Origin: Aminobacter aminovorans | Lineage (GTDB): Bacteria; Pseudomonadota; Alphaproteobacteria; Rhizobiales; Rhizobiaceae | DNA length: 64,000 nt | Direction: 5' to 3' | NCBI RefSeq assembly: GCF_900445235.1 | Contig: NZ_UFSM01000001.1 | Coordinates: 1,551,001 to 1,615,000 of the forward strand | Shown here: positions 9,200 through 18,481 of the stretch, in pieces | How the letters are laid out: every line of letters starts with the position of its first letter | How positions within the stretch are numbered: the first letter of the stretch is position 1 | Notes under the pieces: generated by a model | What the model was told of the DNA's origin: nothing | Databases searched by the model: none | What the model saw: the letters and a program-made list of their open reading frames with translations, nothing else | Made by a program: the position numbers and the translations under genes

Positions 9200-10000
9200 T
9201 TGCCGGTATCGTTGAAGAAGCTTTCGCCTGGCGCATGGCTGCAACTCGCCGGATGGACCGTGTTCGGCACACTAGGCTGCATCGCGGTGTCACTTGCGGC
9301 TACCTATGCGGTGTTCCGCAACGCCAGTGCCGACGTGCTGCATCTCGGCCTGATCGAGGCGACTGTCTTGCCGATCCTTCTGGCAGGGCCTTTGTTCTTC
9401 TACCTGACGCTCAAGCTGCGTGAGCTGGCGATCGTCAACCACAAGCTCGTCGTTGCAGCATCGACCGATGCGCTTACCGCCTGTCTCAACAGGGGAGCCT
9501 TTTCGACCCGGGTCGAAAATGTGCTCACCCGGGAGATCGCGCGCCGCCAGCGCGCCATGGGCGCGCTGCTGGTCATCGATGCCGATCACTTCAAGTCGGT
9601 CAACGACCGCTTCGGTCATGCTGAGGGCGACGAAGCGCTACGCATCATCGTCGCGGCGATCCAGCCTTGCCTGAGGCGCGACGACATGCTCGGCCGCCTC
9701 GGCGGCGAGGAATTTGCGGTCTTCTTGCCTGGCGTGACACCGGTCAACGCTGCCGATATCGCCGAGCGCATCCGCCGCTCAGTGGCCGACGCGCCGTTCA
9801 GGCCAGGCGGCAACAACCACACGCTGACGGTCAGCGTAGGCGGCGCCCTGTTCGACCGGCCGGTGATGTTCGAAGAGCTGTTCCGCGTCGCCGACCTGCA
9901 TCTCTACGAAGCCAAGGGCGCGGGGCGCAACCGGGTCGAGCTGGCGGCCATGCCGTCAGATATGACACCGAGCTGGTTTCACACCGGACTCCCGAACTGA
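9200..10000 (+). CDS. Membrane-anchored diguanylate cyclase (GGDEF)
   Basis: The 266-residue protein starts with two predicted membrane helices (about residues 11-35 and 50-70) joined by a short periplasmic loop. A complete GGDEF domain follows. The catalytic motif is GGEEF and the RxxD inhibitory site (RRDD) sits five residues before it, so it should make cyclic-di-GMP and be product-inhibited. DADHFKSVNDRFGHAEGD is the metal/GTP site. I choose TTG at 9200 because AAGGAGG (9185-9191) lies eight bases upstream; a GTG at 9137 would add 21 poorly conserved residues. Confidence 0.88.
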   Translation: MPVSLKKLSPGAWLQLAGWTVFGTLGCIAVSLAATYAVFRNASADVLHLGLIEATVLPILLAGPLFFYLTLKLRELAIVNHKLVVAASTDALTACLNRGAFSTRVENVLTREIARRQRAMGALLVIDADHFKSVNDRFGHAEGDEALRIIVAAIQPCLRRDDMLGRLGGEEFAVFLPGVTPVNAADIAERIRRSVADAPFRPGGNNHTLTVSVGGALFDRPVMFEELFRVADLHLYEAKGAGRNRVELAAMPSDMTPSWFHTGLPN

Positions 10001-10043
10001 GACATCAGGCTGCCCGCGGGCGAAGCGTCCGCCGCAACGCGGT

Positions 10044-10925
10044 TCAGCGTGTCGGCACCGGATGCTCGCCGCGATAGTCGTAGAAACCGCGGCCGGTCTT
10101 GCGGCCAAGCCAGCCGGCTTCGACATATTTCACCAGCAGCGGGCAGGGGCGATACTTCGAGTCCGACAGGCCATCATGCAGCACCTGCATAATCGACAGG
10201 CAGGTGTCGAGGCCAATGAAATCGGCGAGCTGCAACGGCCCCATCGGATGATTGGCGCCCAGCTTCATCGCCGTATCGATGGCTTCGACGGTGCCGACGC
10301 CCTCGTAAAGCGTGTAGATCGCCTCGTTGATCATCGGCAACAGGATGCGGTTGACGATGAAGGCCGGGAAATCCTCGGACACAGTCACCGTCTTGTCGAG
10401 GTTGCGGACATATTCCTTCGACGCCTCGAAGGTCTTGTCTTCGGTGGCGATGCCGCGCACCAGCTCGACGAGCTTCATCACCGGAACCGGGTTCATGAAG
10501 TGGATGCCGATGAAACGCTCGGGCCGGTCGGTCTGGGCGGCAAGGCGCGTGATCGAGATCGACGAGGTGTTGGTGGCGAGGATCGCCTCCGGGTTCAGCT
10601 GCGGACACAGCTGCGCGTAGATCTTGCGCTTGATCGTTTCGTCTTCCGTCGCCGCCTCGATGACGAGGTCTGCGCTGGCAAGGTCGGCCATGGCGGGCGC
10701 GGACGAGATACGGGCCATTGCGTCCTTGCGGGCCTGGTCCTCGAGCTTGCCCGAGGCGACTTGACGCGCCAGGTTGCCGTTTATGGTGGCGATGCCCTTT
10801 TCGATGCGCTCCGGCGACACGTCGTAGAGCAGCACGCTGTAGCCTGCCAGTGCCGAAACATGTGCGATACCGCCGCCCATCTGGCCAGCGCCGACAATGC
10901 CGATCGTCTCGATCTTACCCGTCAT
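10044..10925 (-). CDS. hbdA: 3-hydroxybutyryl-CoA dehydrogenase
   Basis: The 293-residue enzyme oxidises or reduces 3-hydroxyacyl-CoA with NAD(P). The nucleotide site is [18 protein letters not shown] near residues 7-24. The catalytic region includes [17 protein letters not shown] (His-Glu pair), and the C-terminal domain ends [16 protein letters not shown]. It lies downstream of etfB-etfA, as in many rhizobia, fitting butyrate, polyhydroxybutyrate or fatty-acid turnover. A GTG three bases before the ATG at 10925 is an alternative start. A diverged copy of its last 63 bases is found at 6968-7030. Confidence 0.92.
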   Translation of the reverse strand: MTGKIETIGIVGAGQMGGGIAHVSALAGYSVLLYDVSPERIEKGIATINGNLARQVASGKLEDQARKDAMARISSAPAMADLASADLVIEAATEDETIKRKIYAQLCPQLNPEAILATNTSSISITRLAAQTDRPERFIGIHFMNPVPVMKLVELVRGIATEDKTFEASKEYVRNLDKTVTVSEDFPAFIVNRILLPMINEAIYTLYEGVGTVEAIDTAMKLGANHPMGPLQLADFIGLDTCLSIMQVLHDGLSDSKYRPCPLLVKYVEAGWLGRKTGRGFYDYRGEHPVPTR

Positions 10926-10973
10926 CACACCTATCCCGTCGCAGGCTTTTTACTTTTGTGCAATGCAAACTAA

Positions 10974-11006
10974 ATGGCCGGGGTAGCACTCGTCTACCCC
11001 GGCCAT
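10974..11006 (-). terminator. Hairpin after etfA
   Basis: A perfect 13-bp stem, ATGGCCGGGGTAG (10974-10986) with CTACCCCGGCCAT (10994-11006), lies just beyond etfA. On the minus strand it is followed by TTTAGTTT. It can end the etfBA transcript or lower read-through into hbd. Confidence 0.65.
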
Positions 11007-11035
11007 CATATTTTAATACGTCACTCGTTGGGGCG

Positions 11036-11965
11036 TCAAAGCGCCTTTTCGAGTTCCGGGAGAACGACGAACAGGTCGCCGACGATGCCGTAGTCGGCCA
11101 CCTGGAAGATCGGGGCTTCCTCGTCCTTGTTGATGGCGACGATGACCTTCGAGTCCTTCATGCCGGCAAGGTGCTGGATCGCACCCGAAATGCCGCAGGC
11201 GATGTAGAGATCGGGCGCCACCACCTTGCCGGTCTGGCCGACCTGCCAGTCGTTGGGGGCGTAGCCGGCGTCGACGGCAGCGCGGCTAGCGCCGACGGCA
11301 GCACCGAGCTTGTCGGCGACGGGCAGGATGACTTCCTGGAACTTCTCCGAAGAGCCGAGCGCGCGGCCACCCGAGATGATGATCTTGGCCGAGGTCAGCT
11401 CCGGACGGTCGCTCTCAGACAGCTTGTTTTCGACGAAGCTCGACAGGCCGGGGTTGGCGGCAGCAGCAACGGTCTCGACGGCTGCCGAACCACCATCGGG
11501 TGCTGCCTGGAACGAGGCGGTGCGCACGGTGATGACCTTCTTGGGCCCTTGTGCCTGCACCGTCTGGATGGCGTTGCCGGCATAGATCGGACGCTTGAAG
11601 GTGTCGGCGGAGACGACCTCGATGATCTCCGAGACCTGGGCGACATCGAGCAGCGCTGCGACGCGCGGGGCGACGTTCTTGCCGGTCGAGGTGGCCGCGG
11701 CGATGATGGTGTCGTAGTTGCCGGCGAGGCTGACGACGAGGGCAGCGGTCGGCTCGGCCAGGCGCTCGGCCAGTTCTTCGCTTTCGGCGAGCAGAACCTT
11801 GCGCACGCCCTTGAGCTTCGCAGCCGCATCGGCGGCTGCCTTGGCGCCCTTGCCGGCGACCAGCACGTCGATGTCGGTGCCGATCTTGAGCGCTGCCGAC
11901 AGGGCCTTGGCGGTCTGGTCGGAGAGCGAAGCGTTGTCGTGTTCAGCGATGAGGAGAATTGCCAT
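11036..11965 (-). CDS. etfA: Electron transfer flavoprotein, alpha subunit
   Basis: The 309-residue subunit carries the C-terminal FAD-binding domain, seen in [21 protein letters not shown] and the segment [12 protein letters not shown]. EtfAB takes electrons from acyl-CoA and other dehydrogenases and passes them to ETF-ubiquinone oxidoreductase at the membrane. The ATG at 11965 follows AAAGGGA with eight bases of spacing. It is 24 bases after etfB, so the two form one operon and one heterodimer. Confidence 0.95.
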   Translation of the reverse strand: MAILLIAEHDNASLSDQTAKALSAALKIGTDIDVLVAGKGAKAAADAAAKLKGVRKVLLAESEELAERLAEPTAALVVSLAGNYDTIIAAATSTGKNVAPRVAALLDVAQVSEIIEVVSADTFKRPIYAGNAIQTVQAQGPKKVITVRTASFQAAPDGGSAAVETVAAAANPGLSSFVENKLSESDRPELTSAKIIISGGRALGSSEKFQEVILPVADKLGAAVGASRAAVDAGYAPNDWQVGQTGKVVAPDLYIACGISGAIQHLAGMKDSKVIVAINKDEEAPIFQVADYGIVGDLFVVLPELEKAL

Positions 11966-11989
11966 GTGTTTGATCCCTTTCCGCTTCGC

Positions 11990-12739
11990 TTAGAGCACGC
12001 CGGCTTCGTTGCGCAGCTTGTCGACGAGTTCGGCCGCGGTCTTGACCTTGATGCCTGCCTTGCGGCCGCCCGGCTCCTCAGTCTTCAGCACCTTGAGTCG
12101 CGGGGTGATGTCGGCACCGAAATCGGCGGCCGACTTCTCGTCGAGCGGCTTCTTCTTGGCCTTCATGATGTTCGGCAGCGAGGCGTAACGCGGCTGGTTG
12201 AGGCGCAGGTCGACGGTGACGATCGCCGGCATCTTCAGCGACACCGTCTGCAGGCCGCCATCGACTTCGCGCGTCACATTGGCCTTGTCGCCGGCGAGTT
12301 CGATCTTCGAGGCGAAGGTGCCCTGGGCCCAGCCCAGCAGGGCTGCCAGCATCTGGCCGGTCTGGTTCGAATCGTCGTCGATCGCCTGCTTGCCGAGCAG
12401 CACCAGGCCGGGCTGTTCCGCCTCGACCACGCCCTTCAGCACCTTGGCCACGCCGAGCGGCTCGACGGCCTCGTCGGTCTTGACCAGGATGGCGCGGTCG
12501 GCGCCCATGGCGAGCGCGGTGCGCAGCGTTTCCTGGGCCTGGGCCGGTCCGATCGAGACCACGACGATCTCCTCGACCTTGCCGGCTTCCTTGAGCCGGA
12601 TCGCCTCTTCGACCGCGATCTCGTCGAACGGGTTCATCGCCATCTTCACATTGGCGAGCTCAACGCCCGAGCCATCCGATTTCACGCGCACCTTCACGTT
12701 CGCATCGACAACCCGCTTGACCGGGACGAGAACTTTCAT
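11990..12739 (-). CDS. etfB: Electron transfer flavoprotein, beta subunit
   Basis: The 249-residue subunit begins [19 protein letters not shown] and carries the AMP-site region [19 protein letters not shown] near residues 118-136. It pairs with EtfA. The start ATG at 12739 has AGAGAGG about ten bases upstream. A candidate promoter with a 12-bp palindrome lies 145-173 bases upstream, in the 221-base gap before the rhomboid gene. Length and sequence are typical of alphaproteobacterial FixA-like housekeeping EtfB. Confidence 0.95.
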   Translation of the reverse strand: MKVLVPVKRVVDANVKVRVKSDGSGVELANVKMAMNPFDEIAVEEAIRLKEAGKVEEIVVVSIGPAQAQETLRTALAMGADRAILVKTDEAVEPLGVAKVLKGVVEAEQPGLVLLGKQAIDDDSNQTGQMLAALLGWAQGTFASKIELAGDKANVTREVDGGLQTVSLKMPAIVTVDLRLNQPRYASLPNIMKAKKKPLDEKSAADFGADITPRLKVLKTEEPGGRKAGIKVKTAAELVDKLRNEAGVL

Positions 12740-12883
12740 GGGCTGGTACCTCTCTGAACAGCGATATTGTGCGCGCTATAGCAGCGCTTGGGCCCACGCA
12801 ATTGTCGATTGCCGACATATTGGGCGGAAAAACAGACTTGATCTCGCGCTTTTGGTGGCGGGAGGGCTGCCGCAAGCGGCCGG

Positions 12884-12912
12884 ACCGTAGTTGCGGCTAA
12901 CGTTAGCGTCAA
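12884..12912 (-). promoter_or_regulatory. Candidate etfBA promoter with palindromic operator
   Basis: On the minus strand, TTGACG (12912-12907) is followed after 17 bases by TACGGT (12889-12884), a fair -35 and a weak -10. The perfect palindrome GCTAACGTTAGC (12896-12907) lies in the spacer and touches the -35 box. This is the geometry of a repressor site. The rest of the 221-base gap shows nothing else I can name. Confidence 0.45.
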
Positions 12913-12960
12913 TATCTGCTTCAAGCTCAAATCGTTTGAAACAAGCTGGGCCAGCAGCCT

Positions 12961-13749
12961 CTATTGCCGGCCCCAGCGCGTCGTCGGCTGGGCGGTTGGA
13001 GGCTCTGGCGTCGCAGGCTCCGGCATAGCCGGTGCTTCGGCCTTTTCCTGTAACGGCACCGCCTCCTCGGCATCGGCAAACAGAGGCACCTCGCGCCGGC
13101 GCAGGACGAGCACCAGAACGGCGCCGGCGACGATGCCGCCGACATGCGCTGCCCAGCTGACCTCTTCGTCGCCGCCGATAGCGATCATCAGGAACTGGAA
13201 GGCGACCCACAGAATCAGTGGAATCCAGGCCGGGATGCGCAGCGGGATACGGGCAAAGGCCAGTACCCACACCTTCACCCGGGGGTAAAGGATGAGGTAG
13301 GCGGCGACGATGCCGGCGATGGCGCCCGAGGCGCCGATCAGCGGCGTCTGCGAATCCGGCAGGATCAGCCCGTGCAGGAAGGCGCCGGCGACCGCGCACA
13401 AGAGGTAGAAAACCAGGAAGCGGAAATGCCCGAGCGCGTCTTCGACATTGTCGCCGAACACCCACAGGAACAACATGTTGCCGCCGAGGTGGAAGATGTC
13501 GCCGTGCAGGAAGGAATAGGTGATGTAGCTCAGATCTTCCGGAATGATGATCAGATCCGGCGACAGCTCCGCCAGGTCGTGCACGACGGAGGGGATGTAG
13601 CCCAGCCCAAGTACAGCCGCGGTGGCAAAGTCCTCGCCGCCGACCGTGGTCAGGAGATAGACGATGACGTTGATCGCGATCAGGCTGAGGGTGACGTATT
13701 GCAGCCTGATGTGGCGCAGGTGATTGGAATCATAGAGCGGAATGAACAT
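12961..13749 (-). CDS. Rhomboid-family intramembrane serine protease
   Basis: The 262-residue protein has six predicted membrane helices. The catalytic Ser141 lies in GASGAIAG and His202 in AAHVGG, with the helper Asn91 in HLGGNMLFLW, so the active site is complete. A proline- and alanine-rich cytoplasmic tail of about 45 residues follows the last helix. Rhomboids cut membrane-spanning substrates; the target here is unknown. It lies 39 bases after the adenosyltransferase gene and probably shares its transcript. Confidence 0.92.
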   Translation of the reverse strand: MFIPLYDSNHLRHIRLQYVTLSLIAINVIVYLLTTVGGEDFATAAVLGLGYIPSVVHDLAELSPDLIIIPEDLSYITYSFLHGDIFHLGGNMLFLWVFGDNVEDALGHFRFLVFYLLCAVAGAFLHGLILPDSQTPLIGASGAIAGIVAAYLILYPRVKVWVLAFARIPLRIPAWIPLILWVAFQFLMIAIGGDEEVSWAAHVGGIVAGAVLVLVLRRREVPLFADAEEAVPLQEKAEAPAMPEPATPEPPTAQPTTRWGRQ

Positions 13750-13788
13750 GCGGCTCGCTTCCGCCCTCCCGGCGACTAAATCTGCTGA

Positions 13789-14370
13789 TTAGCGGTTCTT
13801 GCCGGGAACCCATAGCACATCGGCTTTTCCGTTGTCATTGACCACACGCGCGGCAACGAACAGCAGGTCGGAGACGCGGTTGATGTAGCGGATGCCCTCG
13901 CGGTTGACATGCTCCTCGGGGTGCTGCGCCAGCGCCACCATCACCCGTTCGGCGCGGCGGGCAACGGTGCGGGCCAGATGCAGCGCTGCTGCCGCCGGTG
14001 ATCCGCCATTCAGCACAAAGGACCGCAGCGGCTCGAGATGCGCGTTCAGCGCGTCGATGTCGGCCTCGATGCGCGAGGTCTGGCTGGCGATGATGCGCAG
14101 CGGCTCGTAGCCCAGGTCCCTGCCGGTGTCGGGCGTCGACAGATCCGCGCCGAGATCGAACATGTCGTTCTGGATGCGGTAGAGCATGGCGTCGATGTCG
14201 GGGTGTTCGGTCGCGGTATGTATCCGTGCCAAACCGATGCAGGCATTGGCCTCGTCGACGGCGCCGTAGGCCTCGACGCGCAGGTCCGATTTCAACCGCC
14301 TTTCGCCCGAGCCCAGGCCGGTGGTGCCGTCGTCGCCGGTGCGGGTGTAGATCTTGTTGAGCTTGACCAT
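13789..14370 (-). CDS. Cob(I)yrinic acid a,c-diamide adenosyltransferase, PduO type
   Basis: The 193-residue enzyme transfers adenosyl from ATP to cob(I)alamin to make coenzyme B12. Family markers are the N-terminal ATP loop (YTRTGDDGTTGLGSGER, residues 8-24), AVDEANACIGLAR and the C-terminal RTVARRAERVMVAL and NRVSDLLFVAAR. Adenosylcobalamin serves methylmalonyl-CoA mutase and some ribonucleotide reductases. Its closeness to etfBA-hbd fits a role in short-chain acyl-CoA metabolism. It is 12 bases after the small membrane protein gene. Confidence 0.93.
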   Translation of the reverse strand: MVKLNKIYTRTGDDGTTGLGSGERRLKSDLRVEAYGAVDEANACIGLARIHTATEHPDIDAMLYRIQNDMFDLGADLSTPDTGRDLGYEPLRIIASQTSRIEADIDALNAHLEPLRSFVLNGGSPAAAALHLARTVARRAERVMVALAQHPEEHVNREGIRYINRVSDLLFVAARVVNDNGKADVLWVPGKNR

Positions 14371-14382
14371 TCCGCGCTCCGC

Positions 14383-14577
14383 TCAGCCGCCACGGGTGAA
14401 ATAGAGGGTCAAAACAATGAACACCAACGCCACCGCCTGCAGCAGCACGCGGGCCTGCATCAGCTTGTTGGAGGTGTTGCCTGAGCCGCCGCGCAGCATG
14501 TTGACCAGGCCGCGGATCAGGACGACCACGACTGCGAACATGAAGACGACGGCGAGGATGTTGAAGACGGTAGCCAT
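14383..14577 (-). CDS. Small twin-transmembrane protein, HIG1-like
   Basis: This 64-residue protein is two membrane helices (about residues 4-26 and 43-61) joined by a short loop with GGSGNTSNKLMQARVLLQA. The loop and second helix resemble the HIG1/hypoxia-induced domain of alphaproteobacterial twin-transmembrane proteins, some of which bind cytochrome oxidase. It usually sits beside the PduO-type adenosyltransferase in Rhizobiales. The function here is not shown. Confidence 0.8.
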   Translation of the reverse strand: MATVFNILAVVFMFAVVVVLIRGLVNMLRGGSGNTSNKLMQARVLLQAVALVFIVLTLYFTRGG

Positions 14578-14604
14578 GTTGGTTCCAGTTCAGTCGGCGG
14601 CCGG

Positions 14605-15447
14605 TCAGGCTTGGCGGGCCAGAATTCTGTAGAGCAGCGAGGCGGGCAGCAGGCGCTTCAGCACGACGCCGATTCTCGCAGGGGTGGTGACAACATAATG
14701 CGGACGCGGCCGGGGTGACAGCAGGGCGTGTCGCAATACCGCATGGACCGCTTCCGGCCCCAGTTTCAGCCGCGATTTCGAGCCGCCGCTGGAGAGCCTT
14801 TCGAGCTGGGCGCGGTAGGCCTCGTGGTGAGGTGAGTTCTCGTGGTCGATGTAGCGCAGGAACCAGTCGAGCCCGTTGGTGGCGATCTCAGAGCGTATCG
14901 GTCCGGGCTCTATCATTGCGACGTGGACGCCGCTGCCTGCGAGCTCCTGACGCATGCACAGCATCAGTCCTTCCAGCGCATGCTTGGAGGCGGAGTAGGC
15001 GCCGCGGAACGGCACTGGCGTCAGCCCGAGGATCGACGAGCAATTGACGATACGGCCGTGGTTCTGCGCGCGCATCACAGGCACGATGCGCCGCGTCAGG
15101 TCGTGCCAGCCGAAGAAGTTGGCCTCGAACTGGTCGCGCAATGCGGCCATGGGCAGGTCCTCGACCGCTCCCGGCTGGGCGTGCGCGCCATTGTTGAACA
15201 GCGCGTCGAGCTTGCCGCCGGTGCGTTCGAGCACAGTTTCGACAAGCGCTTCGATCGATTTCGGTTGAGTGTAGTCGAGATAGAGCGCCTCGATACCGTC
15301 GGCTTCCAGTGCCGCCAGATCCTCGGCCTTGCGCGCTGTGGCAAACACCCGCCAGCCTTCGGCTTTGAGGGCGCGAGCGCAATGGGCACCGATGCCCGAT
15401 GAGGCGCCGGTCATGATGATGGTGCGTAAATCCTTGGTCGGGTTCAC
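14605..15447 (-). CDS. SDR-family NAD(P)-dependent oxidoreductase
   Basis: The 280-residue short-chain dehydrogenase has the cofactor motif TGASSGIGAHCARAL near residues 12-26 and the structural motif NNGAH. The catalytic Ser is in CSSILG and the YSASK pair is present (AYSASKHALEG). The start is GTG at 15447 with GGGAG five to eight bases upstream; an ATG 78 bases further upstream would add a Cys-rich leader unlike the family. The substrate is unknown. It is 27 bases before the small membrane protein gene and may head that operon. Confidence 0.88.
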   Translation of the reverse strand: MNPTKDLRTIIMTGASSGIGAHCARALKAEGWRVFATARKAEDLAALEADGIEALYLDYTQPKSIEALVETVLERTGGKLDALFNNGAHAQPGAVEDLPMAALRDQFEANFFGWHDLTRRIVPVMRAQNHGRIVNCSSILGLTPVPFRGAYSASKHALEGLMLCMRQELAGSGVHVAMIEPGPIRSEIATNGLDWFLRYIDHENSPHHEAYRAQLERLSSGGSKSRLKLGPEAVHAVLRHALLSPRPRPHYVVTTPARIGVVLKRLLPASLLYRILARQA

Positions 15448-15641
15448 GTCGCTCCCGTCTTGAAACGCCGCGCGTGCGACATGGACGCACAAGAGACACT
15501 CCAGCAAATTGTTGAATTCGCGCATAGCACTTTCTGAAAATCTTGGTGTTTTTCAAGTCGATGCGCTACTTGCCAACCGAGGCAAAGCCTTCCCATATTC
15601 GCGCCTCGGAAACAATCGGACGGAGTGGTAAACTGGAGCTG

Positions 15642-16493
15642 ATGCGCAAGATCGTCGCCACGAGGCGCGTGCTCTTCGACGCAGCCGGCCATTTCCATGA
15701 CGACGACGGTTGGGCAATGGCCAGTCATCTCGCCATTTCGGCGCTGATGGCACTGTTCCCTTTCCTGATCTTTGCCACCACCCTCGCCAGCTTCCTCGGC
15801 GCCGATGCATTCGCCGAAACCGCCGTGCATCTGGTGTTCGACACCTGGCCTGACCAGATCGCGGCACCCATCGCGCGGGAGGTGGTCAACGTTCTGACCG
15901 TGCCGCGTACGGATCTTCTGACCTACGGCGTCGTGCTTGCGGCGTACTTTGCTTCCAACGGCGTCGAGGCGCTGCGCACCTCCCTCAACCGTGCCTACCG
16001 CATCACCGAGACCCGCACCTTCTGGTTCCGGCGCATCCAGAGCATCTTCTTCGTGCTCATCGCTACGATCAGCTTCGTCGCGATCTCGGTGCTTTTGGTG
16101 TTTGCACCGATCATCGCGCGCATCCTTGAAGCCAAGTTCGAATGGATCCAGCCCTATATGGGCACCATCACCGTCTGGCGCTTTTCCATCGCTTCTGCAG
16201 TCATCGTCTTCGGGTTGTTTGCCGTGCATATGTGGCTGCCGGCCGGTCGGCGCCGTTTCTTCAGCATCATCCCCGGCATCGTCTTCACACTCATCGCCTG
16301 GGTGGTCGGCTCGACGATCTTCGCCGCCTATCTCGACACGTTCTCGTCCTACGTCACCACCTATGCCGGTCTTGCCTCGATCATGATCGCGGTGGTCTTC
16401 CTCTACATCGTCTCGGCGATCTTCATCCTCGGCGGCGAACTCAACGCCGCGATCAGCCGTTATCTCGAGGCCCGCGCCCGCGTGCCAGGCTGA
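15642..16493 (+). CDS. YihY/BrkB-family inner-membrane protein
   Basis: The 283-residue protein has six membrane helices and the family segments DDDGWAMASHLAISALMALFP (early) and FILGGELNAAI (end). Old annotations call such proteins ribonuclease BN or virulence factor BrkB. The nuclease name is wrong, and the true role (perhaps envelope transport) is unsettled. I prefer the ATG at 15642 (MRKIVATRRV), with GGAG just upstream, over an in-frame start at 15543. It converges with the truncated DMT transporter and overlaps it by 34 bases. Confidence 0.85.
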   Translation: MRKIVATRRVLFDAAGHFHDDDGWAMASHLAISALMALFPFLIFATTLASFLGADAFAETAVHLVFDTWPDQIAAPIAREVVNVLTVPRTDLLTYGVVLAAYFASNGVEALRTSLNRAYRITETRTFWFRRIQSIFFVLIATISFVAISVLLVFAPIIARILEAKFEWIQPYMGTITVWRFSIASAVIVFGLFAVHMWLPAGRRRFFSIIPGIVFTLIAWVVGSTIFAAYLDTFSSYVTTYAGLASIMIAVVFLYIVSAIFILGGELNAAISRYLEARARVPG

Positions 16494-16995
16494 GCCGTCG
16501 CCAGGCCGACACCAAGCGTGGCAATCGCCATGCCGACGAGCTGGATCGCCGACAACTGTTCGCCAAACAGCAGCCAGGCGATGACGGCGGTCACCGCCGG
16601 CACCAGGTAGAACAGCGAAGCGACCTTCGACATCGCGCCGTCGCGGATCATCACCATCAAAAGGAAGATCGCGCCGATCGACAGCACGAAGACCAACCAG
16701 GCCATGGCGAAGATCAATTCGCCGTTCATCGTCATCTGTTGCGTCTCGAAGATCGCCGAGGCAGCCGTCATCAGGATCGCCGCGCCGACATATTGCCAGA
16801 ACGTACCTGATACCAGGTCGCTGGCCGCACCGACGCGCTTCTGCCAGATCGTGCCGGCGCTGATGCCGGCCATGGCGATGATCGATGCGGTCAGCGTCTG
16901 CCAGGTAACGCCGCCGCCGATCGCGCCAAGTTTGGGGGAAAGCACGATCACCACGCCGATGCTTCCGGTGCTCACGGACCTATCCGGGATGTTGA
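16460..16995 (-). pseudogene. N-terminally truncated EamA/DMT-family transporter
   Basis: About 171 residues match the second half of a drug/metabolite transporter: five membrane helices and the closing EamA motif LLFGEQLSAIQLVGMAIATLGV. Intact members are about 290-300 residues, so the first five helices (about 125 residues) are missing. Similarity stops near 16995 and an intergenic repeat (17017-17075) begins about 20 bases later. This suggests a deletion that ended at the repeat. No ribosome-binding site precedes the first usable start (GTG 16975). It could still give a half-size membrane protein, but I treat it as broken. Confidence 0.75.
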
Positions 16996-17016
16996 GTTCG
17001 AGCCTTGATGAAGGCT

Positions 17017-17075
17017 GATCCCCCCCTTGTGGGGGAGATGTTCGACAGGACAGAGGGTGCGAAGGATCGCGGCCT
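17017..17075 (+). repeat. Intergenic repeat, copy A
   Basis: A GGGGGAGAT hairpin core is followed by CAGAGGGTGCGAAGGATCGC. The same element occurs at 60681-60741 (inverted) and 60825-60887. Here it marks the breakpoint of the truncated transporter and lies eight bases from the dsbB stop. Confidence 0.75.
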
Positions 17076-17083
17076 CCCCCAAC

Positions 17084-17599
17084 TTACGCCTTACTGAAAG
17101 CCCCACGAAGCGCAACCACCGCCAGGAAGGCGCTGGCGAGCACGTTCCAGCCGGCGAAGGACAGGCCGAGTACGCGCAGTGCCGCATCCTCGCAGCGCGG
17201 CGGCACGACATTGTTGAGCACGTCGAGCAGGCCCTTGCCGCCGGTGTCGACGGTGCCCGAAACGGCTTGGCAGTCGGTCGGGCCGGCCCACCAGCGCCAT
17301 TCGACGCCGGCGTGGTAGGCGCCGAGATAGAGCCCGTAAAGCATCAAAAGCCAGCCCACGGCCAGCAGCGCGCGGGTCATCCAGGCCGGCCAGTGCAGCG
17401 CCGACGACAGTGCGGCAAGCGCCATCAACGGCACGCCGACATAATAGGGCGTGCGCTGCTCGAGGCAGAGCTTGCAGGGCAGGTAGCCGCCAATGTGCTG
17501 GAAGCCGAGTGCGGTGCCGACGACGGCGGCCATGGCAATGGTCAGGAAGATCGCGGTCAGCGTCTGGCTGCGGCCGGTCGGGGAGGCGAGGGAGGTCAT
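17084..17599 (-). CDS. dsbB: Disulfide bond formation protein B
   Basis: The 171-residue inner-membrane protein has four helices and both cysteine pairs: C42-C45 (PCKLCLEQR) in the first periplasmic loop and C110/C136 in the second. It reoxidises periplasmic DsbA and passes electrons to ubiquinone. I use the ATG at 17599; longer in-frame starts (17629, 17785) would add a non-conserved leader overlapping the upstream gene. It is 37 bases after the YqaA-family gene, a pairing common in rhizobia. Confidence 0.9.
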   Translation of the reverse strand: MTSLASPTGRSQTLTAIFLTIAMAAVVGTALGFQHIGGYLPCKLCLEQRTPYYVGVPLMALAALSSALHWPAWMTRALLAVGWLLMLYGLYLGAYHAGVEWRWWAGPTDCQAVSGTVDTGGKGLLDVLNNVVPPRCEDAALRVLGLSFAGWNVLASAFLAVVALRGAFSKA

Positions 17600-17636
17600 T
17601 CTTGAGTGCCCAGCTGTTGTTACCGGCATTTGCCGT

Positions 17637-18224
17637 TCAGTGGAGGTATCTGACGAGAAGATAGAGCAAAATGAGGGCAGCGGCGGCGAGGCCGGCCAAG
17701 AGCCCGAGGCGCTTTTCGATAAAGTGGCGGATCGGTTCGCCATAGGTGCGGAGCAGCCATGCCAGGAAAAGGAAGCGTGCGCCACGGGCGACGATCGCCG
17801 AGACGATGAACCAGCCGAGCGGGAAGCTGACGACGCCGGCGAGAATGGTGACCACCTTGATTGGCGGCAAATGTGACAGCCCCGACGTGACCAGCATCAA
17901 CAGGATGATACCAGCGCCTGACGACACCTTGAGTGCCTCGAACTCGTCATACTTGCCGTAGAATTCGAGCACCGGCTTTGCCACCGCCTCGAAGGCGTAG
18001 TGGCCGATGTACCAGCCGGCGATGCCGCCGAGCACCGAGGCCACGGTGGCGATGATCGCATAACGATAGGCTTTGTCCGGCCGTGACAGCGCCATAGGCA
18101 GGTAGAGCACGTCGGCCGGCACCAGGAAAACCGAGCTTTCGACGAAGGCGATGAAGGCCAGCCACCATTCGGCGGATTTCCTTGCCGCGAGCGACAAGGT
18201 CCAGTCGTAGAGTCGGCGAAGCAT
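17637..18224 (-). CDS. YqaA/DedA-like membrane protein
   Basis: This 195-residue protein has four to five hydrophobic helices. It carries the DedA/SNARE-associated core FVESSVFLVPADVLYLPMAL, GGIAGWYIGHYAFE and a late GLSHLPPIKVVTILAG. Relatives are lipid scramblases or flippases for undecaprenyl phosphate and phospholipids, but the YqaA branch is not well defined. The ATG at 18224 has AAGGGGG six bases upstream. It is the first gene of a two-gene operon with dsbB. Confidence 0.82.
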   Translation of the reverse strand: MLRRLYDWTLSLAARKSAEWWLAFIAFVESSVFLVPADVLYLPMALSRPDKAYRYAIIATVASVLGGIAGWYIGHYAFEAVAKPVLEFYGKYDEFEALKVSSGAGIILLMLVTSGLSHLPPIKVVTILAGVVSFPLGWFIVSAIVARGARFLFLAWLLRTYGEPIRHFIEKRLGLLAGLAAAALILLYLLVRYLH

Positions 18225-18481
18225 CTGGCCCCCTTGAGATGTGCGCTGCCTGTTTAGGAAGAATTGCTGTGGCGCACAATGCTCGGGGTCTTCACGAATA
18301 TGAAAGCCAGGGCAACCGTTACATTCTGTCGCGTGATGGCTTGCAGCACATCCTTGTTGGGGAACGCCTTGCATGGTTCAGCGCGATGAGCAGACAACCG
18401 GCGACCAAAGGCGGCCGATCGTCTCGTCCCCATGCTATGCTGCTCGGCTGGCTGCAGCGCCAGCCCCTCGACGGTCAGTTC

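Noticed and set aside
10718..12757. 679-codon open frame on the plus strand opposite hbdA, etfA and etfB
   Set aside because: It is the antisense frame of GC-rich genes, Arg/Gly/Asp/His-rich with no domain, and it crosses the intergenic terminator. The minus-strand genes are certain.
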